Under the pieces are notes generated by a model. That model was given only the letters and a program-made list of their open reading frames with translations, made no database searches and was not told the DNA's origin. Made by a program: the position numbers and the translations under genes. This document shows positions 58,315-64,000 of a DNA stretch of 64,000 nt, one piece after another (within the stretch, counting starts at the first letter, position 1; the number at the start of each line of letters is the position of its first letter). Origin of the DNA: JBNJGB01 sp051747385. GTDB lineage: Bacteria; Myxococcota_A; UBA9042; PHBI01; JACKFB01. Location of the stretch: contig JBNJGB010000028.1 of NCBI GenBank assembly GCA_051747385.1, forward strand, positions 29,034 to 93,033. The letters run 5' to 3'.

Positions 58315-58863
58315 TCAGCCCCAGCCGCGGAGCCGGGTCTCCTCGGTGCGATACAGCTTGAGGGCGTCCTCCACGACCCGCTGGGCCGCCTCGCGGCCCT
58401 CGAACTCGTCCACGACGACGTTCTTGTGCTCGAGGATCTTGTAGTCCTCGAAGAAGCGGCGGATCTCCCGGAACACGTGGGCCGGCAGGTCGCTGATGTC
58501 GCCGAACTCGACGAAGGCCGGGTCCTCCACGTGGACGGCGATGACCTTGTCGTCCTGCTCCCCCTCGTCGAGCATGTGCATCACCCCGATGGCGCGGGCC
58601 CGCATCATCGACAGGGGCTGGACCGGCTCGTTTCCCAGGACGAGCACGTCGAGGGGATCCCCGTCGTCGCAGTAGGTGCGCGGGAGGAACCCGTAGTTCG
58701 CCGGGTAGATGACGGAGCTGTAGAGGATCCGATCGACCCGCAGCAGCCCCGTCGGCTTGTCCAGCTCGTACTTGACCTTGGAGCCCTTGGGGATCTCGAT
58801 GACGACGTTGAACGCTCGGTCCCGGCCGATGTCGTTCGGGAGGTCGTGCCAGGGGTGGGCCAT
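58315..58863 (-). CDS. ppa: Inorganic pyrophosphatase (family I)
   Basis: 182 residues. The family I active site is intact: [14 protein letters not shown], the [20 protein letters not shown] signature with its Mg-binding aspartates, and [11 protein letters not shown] near the C-terminus. It hydrolyses cytoplasmic pyrophosphate and drives biosynthesis. It follows the M48 protease gene by 26 bp and probably shares its transcript. Confidence 0.97.
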   Translation of the reverse strand: MAHPWHDLPNDIGRDRAFNVVIEIPKGSKVKYELDKPTGLLRVDRILYSSVIYPANYGFLPRTYCDDGDPLDVLVLGNEPVQPLSMMRARAIGVMHMLDEGEQDDKVIAVHVEDPAFVEFGDISDLPAHVFREIRRFFEDYKILEHKNVVVDEFEGREAAQRVVEDALKLYRTEETRLRGWG

Positions 58864-58889
58864 GTCGCTCCTGGGTGCGGGACCCGGGA

Positions 58890-59810
58890 TCAGCTCGCGC
58901 CGTCCGCTCCGTCCCCCTCGGGGCGCCCCTGCCCCGTGCCCGGCTTCACGCTGACGCCCTGCTGGATGTGCTGCTGCACCTCCTCGAGCATCATCTCGGT
59001 GCCGAGGCAGTCGTAGGTCTGGGTGCCCTGGGGGTTCACCTCGTCCCCGTACAGGGACTCGATGAGCGCGGTGGTGTCGTCGATCCGATCCTGGGTCGTC
59101 GGGTGGGTGGAGAGGAAATCGGGCGGCGCCCCGCCGCTCTGCTGCTCGAGCAGGAGTTGGAAGAAGCCGACGAGGCCGTACGGGTTGTACCCCGCGTCGT
59201 GCGTGATCTGAACCCCGACCTCGTCCGCCTCCCTCTCGTTCGACCGGCTGTTCGGCCGCGAGATCAACAAGTCGAAGGCGATCGCGGCCGCACCCTCCGC
59301 GAGGCTCCCGTCCTCCAGGAAGATGTCGGCGACGGTGCCGGCGACGATCGCGCGGCCCATCGCCTCGACGCCGTGCCGCTCCGTGACGTGCGCCAGCTCG
59401 TGCCCCAGGACCCCGGCCAGCTCTCCGCACCTCGACGCCTGCAGGACGAGGCCGGTGCTGATGTAGATGTAGCCGCCCGGGGCCGCGAAGGCGTTGACCA
59501 GCTCGTCGTCGGCGATCACCTCCACCTCGTAGCCGGCGATCTCCTGCGGGTCCCGGAACTGCGCGGAGGCGTCCACCAGAGGCGCGACCACCTGGCGCGC
59601 CCAGGTGGCGGCCGGGTCGTCGACGGTGGCGATGGGGAACTCCATCTCGATCTGCTCGTCGACGCCCTGCCCCAGCTCCACCTCCTGCTGGTCGGAGATG
59701 AACAGGGCCCCGATTCCGCCCTCGTCACAGCTCCCCGTGGCGAGGAACGTGATCGCCAGGACTCCCAGCGCGCCCGCGGCGCGGTCCACCCGCCCCCAGT
59801 ACCGCCTCAT
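58890..59810 (-). CDS. M48-family zinc metalloprotease lipoprotein
   Basis: 306 residues; GGGAGG 7 bp before the ATG. The lipobox is ATGSC (Cys28). The zinc motif HELAH is in [13 protein letters not shown] with a downstream Glu in [28 protein letters not shown] is the typical M48C strand. BepA/LoiP-like enzymes degrade or fold-check outer-membrane proteins in the periplasm. A short TPTTQDRI-type tail and a disordered C-terminus follow. Confidence 0.94.
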   Translation of the reverse strand: MRRYWGRVDRAAGALGVLAITFLATGSCDEGGIGALFISDQQEVELGQGVDEQIEMEFPIATVDDPAATWARQVVAPLVDASAQFRDPQEIAGYEVEVIADDELVNAFAAPGGYIYISTGLVLQASRCGELAGVLGHELAHVTERHGVEAMGRAIVAGTVADIFLEDGSLAEGAAAIAFDLLISRPNSRSNEREADEVGVQITHDAGYNPYGLVGFFQLLLEQQSGGAPPDFLSTHPTTQDRIDDTTALIESLYGDEVNPQGTQTYDCLGTEMMLEEVQQHIQQGVSVKPGTGQGRPEGDGADGAS

Positions 59811-59909
59811 CGCCGTACCTCCCTGTGGTGATGCCCAGAAGCGTACGCCGCCTCGCCCCGGGAACCAACCCGCCGCGCCGGATGCCGGGCCGTAAAGGAA
59901 CATGACACC

Positions 59910-59926
59910 GTGTAGAGAATATACAC
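59910..59926. promoter_or_regulatory. AT-rich palindrome in the divergent M48 / MYXO-CTERM spacer
   Basis: GTGTA (59910-59914) and TACAC (59922-59926) flank AGAATAT-like sequence in the only AT-rich part of a 211-bp divergent spacer. It includes TATACA, a possible -10 box. No matching -35 was convincing. Confidence 0.3.
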
Positions 59927-60021
59927 ACCCACTCGGTGACAGGGGCCCGTGGCGACGGGCCGCGTGCCGTGGCATGGTCCGTGCACATACGGTCGGGGAC
60001 ACCGGTTGGGAGGGATCACCG

Positions 60022-61239
60022 ATGATGCGACGACTGATGACGGGAGGACTGGCGATCACCGCGCTGCTGCTCGCGGGGCACGCCCAGGCCCAGACCTGCA
60101 CCAGCGACGACGACTGCGCGGAGGATCAGTACTGCGCGATGAAGGACGTCCCGCCGTGCCTCCCGTCCCAGTGCGACCCGGACGACGCGGACTGCACGGA
60201 GGAGCCCTCCTGCCCGGAGCCGGAGGGCGAGTGCGCCGACGACGGGGCGGGGACGACCCAGGAGTGCGTCGAGGACACGGACTGCCCGGACGGCTTCACG
60301 TGCGAGGCCATCGGCGGCACGGGCTGCGCCTGTCCGGCCGGCTCGGACTGCACGGACTGCGAGCCCACGACGAGCTACGGCTGCGTCCCGGCGCCCTGCT
60401 CCACCGACGAGGACTGCGGCGACGGCCTGGTCTGCGTGACCGAGACGATCCCGTGCGACTCCACGCAGCCTGCGTGCCCGCCCGGCGAGGAGTGCCCGGA
60501 GCCCGAGCCCTGCGAGGAGGAGACCGAGAGCCGCTGCGCCCCGGCGTGGGCCGCCCCCTGCGAGGTGCCCGCGGACTGCGGCGACGGCTTCGACTGCGTC
60601 GCCGAGGAGATCTGTGCGTGCTCCGGCGGCGACACGGGCACCGACGGCGGAACCCCGACCGACCCCGTCCCGACGCCCGAGGGCGACGGCGGCGAGGTGC
60701 CCGCGGACGGGTCGGACTCCGATTCCGGCAGCGGGGGCCGCACGCCCGGCTCCGAGCCCGTCCCGCCCGAGGACGAGGACGAGGGCTCCTACGAGGAGGA
60801 CTGCGTCTGCGAGCCCTCCGACGAGAAGTCCTGCCGGCCCGAGGAGATCGAGTGCGCCTCCGAGGAGGACTGCCCGGCGGAGTGGACCTGCGAAGAAGTG
60901 GCTCCGCCCCCGACGGCCTGCGCGGGGACGCCCGAGGGCGACTACCAGTGCGAGGAGCCCGAGCAGACCGACCCGGAGTCCCGCTGCATCCCGCCCTACT
61001 TCGACTCCTGGGCCGGCGGCAGCGGCGGCTTCGACGAGCAGCCGGCCGGGGAGCCGAGGGACTCGAACGACGGCACCGGCTCGAACCCGCCCGTGAACGA
61101 GGGCGGCGAGTCCGGGAACCTGCAGGGCGGCGGGAGCGGCGGCGGCGCCTCCGGCTGCCAGGGCGGCGGCCTGCCCACGAGCCTGCTGCCCCTCGCGCTG
61201 CTGGCCCTCGTCGCGATCGCGCGGCGTCGGATCGCCTGA
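60022..61239 (+). CDS. Secreted Cys-rich protein with MYXO-CTERM-like tail
   Basis: 405 residues; GGGAGGG before the ATG. Signal peptide (cleavage near AQA-QTCTSD, residue 24). Repeated Cys-rich modules of C-x-DxDCxDGxxC type (CVEDTDCPDGFTCEA, CSTDEDCGDGLVCV, CASEEDCPAEWTCEE) are separated by an acidic Pro/Gly linker. The C-terminus, GCQGGGLPTSLLPLALLALV followed by AIARRRIA, has the GC-start, membrane helix and Arg cluster of MYXO-CTERM/GlyGly-CTERM-like tails. In that system the tail is cleaved at the Cys and lipidated. Function unknown; probably surface structural. Confidence 0.85.
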   Translation: MMRRLMTGGLAITALLLAGHAQAQTCTSDDDCAEDQYCAMKDVPPCLPSQCDPDDADCTEEPSCPEPEGECADDGAGTTQECVEDTDCPDGFTCEAIGGTGCACPAGSDCTDCEPTTSYGCVPAPCSTDEDCGDGLVCVTETIPCDSTQPACPPGEECPEPEPCEEETESRCAPAWAAPCEVPADCGDGFDCVAEEICACSGGDTGTDGGTPTDPVPTPEGDGGEVPADGSDSDSGSGGRTPGSEPVPPEDEDEGSYEEDCVCEPSDEKSCRPEEIECASEEDCPAEWTCEEVAPPPTACAGTPEGDYQCEEPEQTDPESRCIPPYFDSWAGGSGGFDEQPAGEPRDSNDGTGSNPPVNEGGESGNLQGGGSGGGASGCQGGGLPTSLLPLALLALVAIARRRIA

Positions 61240-61252
61240 TCCGGCGTCCGCC

Positions 61253-61294
61253 CGGCGGCGGTGGAGCCGTGCCCCCGGGGCTCCACCGCCGCCG
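61253..61294 (+). terminator. Strong intrinsic hairpin after the MYXO-CTERM gene
   Basis: A perfect 16-bp stem (CGGCGGCGGTGGAGCC, 61253-61268, with its complement 61279-61294) encloses a 10-nt loop, 14 bp after the stop. It is the strongest intrinsic hairpin seen in the window. Confidence 0.75.
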
Positions 61295-61386
61295 AACCTC
61301 TCCGGTGCGCGCCACGGCGCGCGACTCCATCGACCGCGGCGGCTCGGATCGGTAGACTCCGCCCGACCCGAACCACGAGGGACCCG

Positions 61387-63378
61387 ATGACGGTGCGGAT
61401 GCGATGGCTGGCGATGCTGGCGGCGGCGATGTTGCTGGCCTGCGACGGGGACGACGGGGGCGACGGCGGCTCGCCCGACGTCGTCGGAGACGACACTGCG
61501 GGGGACGCGGAATCGGACGTCGCCGACGACACGGACGCGGGTCCGACCTGCCCGGACGAGGTCGCCCCACCCGACCCGGTCGACATGGCGCAGAAGAAGT
61601 TCGCCATGTCGCTGTTCCACTTCAACATCCAGTACGTCATCGGCGGCCTGGAGTACGTGGACGACGACGGCGACAAGCAGATCCTCACCAACCTGCCGGC
61701 GGCCGAGGGCTGGACGGACGCGAAGCTGCACGACTGGATCATCGAGGAGACCTTCGAGCCGATCCTCGACATCTACCTGGACCACCCCGACTGGGGCGTG
61801 GACATCGAGATGCAGGCCTACATGGTCGAGGTGATGGCCGAGCGCCACCCGGACGTCCTCGCCAAGCTGCGTGAGCTCGCGTGGGCCGGGCAGGTGGAGC
61901 TTATCAGCTTCCACAACGACGCCCAGCTCTTCCTGGCCTTCCCCCGGGAGGACCAGCGCCGCTCCATCGCGCGCACCCGGCAGGTCTTCGAGGACCACTG
62001 CCTCCCGCTGTCCGGCGTGGTGTTCAACCAGGAGGGCCAGGCGGGCGAGGGCCGCCAGCGCATGCTCCTGGAGGAGGGCTACGAGGTCGGCGTCCATCCG
62101 AAGAACCTGTGGAAGTACGTCCGCCACGGCGAGACCCCGTGGCCCTGGTACGAGAGCGAGGGCGGCACCCTCATCGTCGGCCCCGGCGGCGTCGCGCCCG
62201 ACAGCGGCATCGAGGTGGTCTGGGACTTCTTCGACGACGGCGAGCTTCGGGCCGTCGCGGAGGGCATCAGCCCGTACACGCCGTTTTTGGGAGACGCCGA
62301 CGAGCAGCGCCTGGCCGAGTTCGAGGCCCAGCTCGCGCAGCGCGAGGAGGACGGCTGGGCGGTGACGACGATCGGCGACTACGTGCGCCACCTGGACGCC
62401 CAGGGGGTGGAGAAGAAGCCCGCCCCGCCGCTGCTCGACGGGACCTGGCAGCCGACCAGCACGACCACCTCCATCCACCGCTGGCTCGGCGGCGCGAGCC
62501 AGGCCTTCCCGGCGGCGGAGGAGGACAACGAGGTCCGCGCGGGCAACGCCCGGGCCCGGATGCACGTGGAGGCCACCCAGATCCTCCTGGACGAGGTGAA
62601 GGCCCAGGGCGTCGCGCCCGAGGGCTTCGACGAGCGGATGGCCACCCTCTGGGACGACGTGTTCGAGGCCGAGGTCAGCGACGCCTCCGGCGTGAACCCG
62701 TGGCGCGGCGAGGTGGTCTACGTCCTGCGCCTCAACCAGCGCATCATCGAGGAGGCGGAGGCCATGCGCGTCGACCTGCTGGAGGCCCTCGGCACGCCGC
62801 ACGCCGCCGTGGACCTCCGGGACGACTCCGTGACCCCGATGACGGACATCCCCATGCCGGAGCCGCCGCCGCCCGCCGACGCGCCGCTCGAGGTGGACGT
62901 CGTCGCCGAGGGCCGCGACCCGCAGGTGAGCTGGTTCGAGATGGGCGAGAGCCGCTATCAGCTCCAGGTCCAGATCGACGATTCCCTGGACGCCCCCGAG
63001 TGCGAGGACTGCGACTACCGGCACATCGAGGTGACCTTCCCCCGAACCGAGGACATGATCCGCTACTCGCCGGGCCTCATCGAGGACGAGGTGCGGGAGT
63101 ACCCGTTCGACGCCTTCTCCTTCGAGGTGGGCGAGGTCTGGCTGCCCCTCGCCAACGGCCTCATCGGCCTGGGCGACGGCTGGTGGGCCATCAAGCACGT
63201 CCGCACGAACCACCACGGCGTGCGCCTGGCCCCCGCGGACCCGTTCATCCAGTTCGTCGACGAGAACATCCACCGCGAGGACCCGGCCACCTGGATCTTC
63301 GAGGTCTTCCAGGGCTCGGCCGAGGACGCCCTGGACCTGGCCAACCGGATCAACATCGATCCGGTGGTCTACTACTGA
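61387..63378 (+). CDS. Large lipoprotein with glycoside hydrolase/deacetylase-like domain
   Basis: 663 residues. The lipobox is LLAC (Cys19), then a short Asp-rich linker. Residues 70-330 resemble a (beta/alpha)7 barrel of the GH38/GH57/deacetylase superfamily: FHFNIQYVIGG, VDIEMQAYMVEVMAERHPDV, VELISFHNDAQLFLAFPRED, LSGVVFNQEGQAGEGRQRML and YEVGVHPKNLWKYV. The rest has a helical part and a C-terminal beta domain (WWAIKHVRTNHHGVRLAPAD). It probably acts on polysaccharide outside the inner membrane. The family is not certain and the catalytic residues were not pinned. Its stop overlaps the acyltransferase start (TGATG). Confidence 0.72.
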   Translation: MTVRMRWLAMLAAAMLLACDGDDGGDGGSPDVVGDDTAGDAESDVADDTDAGPTCPDEVAPPDPVDMAQKKFAMSLFHFNIQYVIGGLEYVDDDGDKQILTNLPAAEGWTDAKLHDWIIEETFEPILDIYLDHPDWGVDIEMQAYMVEVMAERHPDVLAKLRELAWAGQVELISFHNDAQLFLAFPREDQRRSIARTRQVFEDHCLPLSGVVFNQEGQAGEGRQRMLLEEGYEVGVHPKNLWKYVRHGETPWPWYESEGGTLIVGPGGVAPDSGIEVVWDFFDDGELRAVAEGISPYTPFLGDADEQRLAEFEAQLAQREEDGWAVTTIGDYVRHLDAQGVEKKPAPPLLDGTWQPTSTTTSIHRWLGGASQAFPAAEEDNEVRAGNARARMHVEATQILLDEVKAQGVAPEGFDERMATLWDDVFEAEVSDASGVNPWRGEVVYVLRLNQRIIEEAEAMRVDLLEALGTPHAAVDLRDDSVTPMTDIPMPEPPPPADAPLEVDVVAEGRDPQVSWFEMGESRYQLQVQIDDSLDAPECEDCDYRHIEVTFPRTEDMIRYSPGLIEDEVREYPFDAFSFEVGEVWLPLANGLIGLGDGWWAIKHVRTNHHGVRLAPADPFIQFVDENIHREDPATWIFEVFQGSAEDALDLANRINIDPVVYY

Positions 63379-63965
63379 TGCTGCGGTCCCTGGGAAGCGC
63401 CATCCTGAAGACGACGGGGTGGCGCGTCTCCGGCGGCCCGCCCCCGGCTCGTCGCTACGTCCTCGTCGCTGCGCCGCACACGTCGAACTGGGACCTCCTC
63501 TACATGCTCGCCATCGCGGCCGCCACGGACGTGGAGGTGCGCTGGATCGGCAAGCACACGCTGTTCCGCGGCCCCCTCGGCGTCCTGCTCCGCCGACTGG
63601 GCGGCATCCCCATCGACCGCCGGGCCCCCCGCGGCCTCGTGGACCAGATGGCCCACCTCTTCGCGGAGGCCGACGACCTCGTGCTCGCCATCCCTCCCGA
63701 GGGGACCCGCGCCAGGCGGGACCACTGGAAGTCGGGCTTCTACCACATCGCCCGCGCCGCCGACGTCCCGGTCGCGCTGACCTACCTGGACTACGAGCGC
63801 AAGGAGGGCGGCTTCGGCCCCGCCGTCCGCCTCACCGGCGACATGCGCGCCGACATGGACCGGATCCGCGCCTTCTACGCCGACAAGCGGGGCAAGCACC
63901 CCGAGCGCGAGAGCACCGTCCGCCTGAAGGGCGAGGACCACAAGGGCGAGGACCAGTCCGAGTAG
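63378..63965 (+). CDS. PlsC-like acyltransferase
   Basis: 195 residues. Acyltransferase motif I is H-x4-D (PHTSNWDLLYM) and motif III is IPPEGTRARR; GGIPIDRR lies between. It is short and lacks a clear membrane anchor, as in one group of 1-acyl-glycerol-phosphate acyltransferase relatives. Likely cytoplasmic-face lipid acylation. Coupled by TGATG to the preceding lipoprotein gene, which may mean the pair builds or modifies a lipid-linked glycan. The window ends 35 bp later. Confidence 0.88.
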   Translation: MLRSLGSAILKTTGWRVSGGPPPARRYVLVAAPHTSNWDLLYMLAIAAATDVEVRWIGKHTLFRGPLGVLLRRLGGIPIDRRAPRGLVDQMAHLFAEADDLVLAIPPEGTRARRDHWKSGFYHIARAADVPVALTYLDYERKEGGFGPAVRLTGDMRADMDRIRAFYADKRGKHPERESTVRLKGEDHKGEDQSE

Positions 63966-64000
63966 CGCCGGGACGCGCGGCCCCGCTCCGCCTCCACCGC

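Overview
The window is a high-GC (roughly 70 percent by eye) bacterial chromosome fragment. It looks like a Myxococcota or related deltaproteobacterial lineage. The evidence is a probable MYXO-CTERM-type sorting tail (60022-61239), several lipoproteins with long Asp/Thr-rich linkers after the lipobox, an EGF-repeat lipoprotein ending in a fibrinogen-like YCD...GGGWT domain, and several enhancer-binding (sigma54) regulators. A run of exactly 100 N (54101-54200) shows it is a draft or metagenome scaffold. No tRNA, rRNA, CRISPR array or prophage was recognised.

Layout. 0-7 kb: a GT4 glycosyltransferase with decayed surface-polysaccharide gene ends beside it, a YkgJ-type Cys-cluster protein, a class II Fic protein behind AT-rich palindromes, and a coupled amidoligase / class I amidotransferase / YqaA operon. 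7-12 kb: an RND (MMPL) transporter, a LolA-like periplasmic protein and an outer-membrane barrel, probably one envelope lipid-export line. 12-17.3 kb: a patchy accessory zone with a 191-bp element bearing near-perfect 26-bp terminal inverted repeats, a second partial copy of it, a broken SRAP gene, a Ca/Na antiporter, a DUF2254 membrane protein and an N-terminally cut HigA. 17.3-28.3 kb: an RRM protein operon, secreted lipoproteins, a dienelactone-hydrolase-like lipoprotein and a Na/phosphate cotransporter.

28.5-34.2 kb: a tightly coupled operon of two different ATP-grasp ligases, a CocE/NonD alpha/beta hydrolase and an M20 deacylase. This is the best candidate for an undescribed pathway, plausibly ribosome-independent peptide or amide synthesis and trimming. 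34.2-40.8 kb: a complete group 3b-like [NiFe] hydrogenase operon (Fe-S, cyclic-nucleotide-binding, FAD, small, large, protease), every gene overlapping the next, bracketed by two PIN-domain toxin-antitoxin pairs. 41-44 kb: a NorR-type regulator diverging from a di-iron repair protein and a hemerythrin, with two GT-N7-AC operators and a strong sigma54 promoter between them.

44-53 kb: CDP-alcohol phosphatidyltransferase, Dps, a secreted conserved protein, a second enhancer-binding regulator, a Tat-signal/GMC dehydrogenase pair and an exopolysaccharide export pair. 53-64 kb: the EGF lipoprotein with the gap in its repeats, DoxX, pyrophosphatase, M48 protease, the MYXO-CTERM-like protein, a large lipoprotein resembling glycoside hydrolases or deacetylases, and a PlsC-like acyltransferase.

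At least five families of non-coding dispersed repeats are scattered between genes. One occurs three times and one twice across 55 kb. Together with gene fragments at many junctions they show that mobile or self-copying sequences have reworked the intergenic space. All functions are read from sequence motifs by eye; no database search was run.
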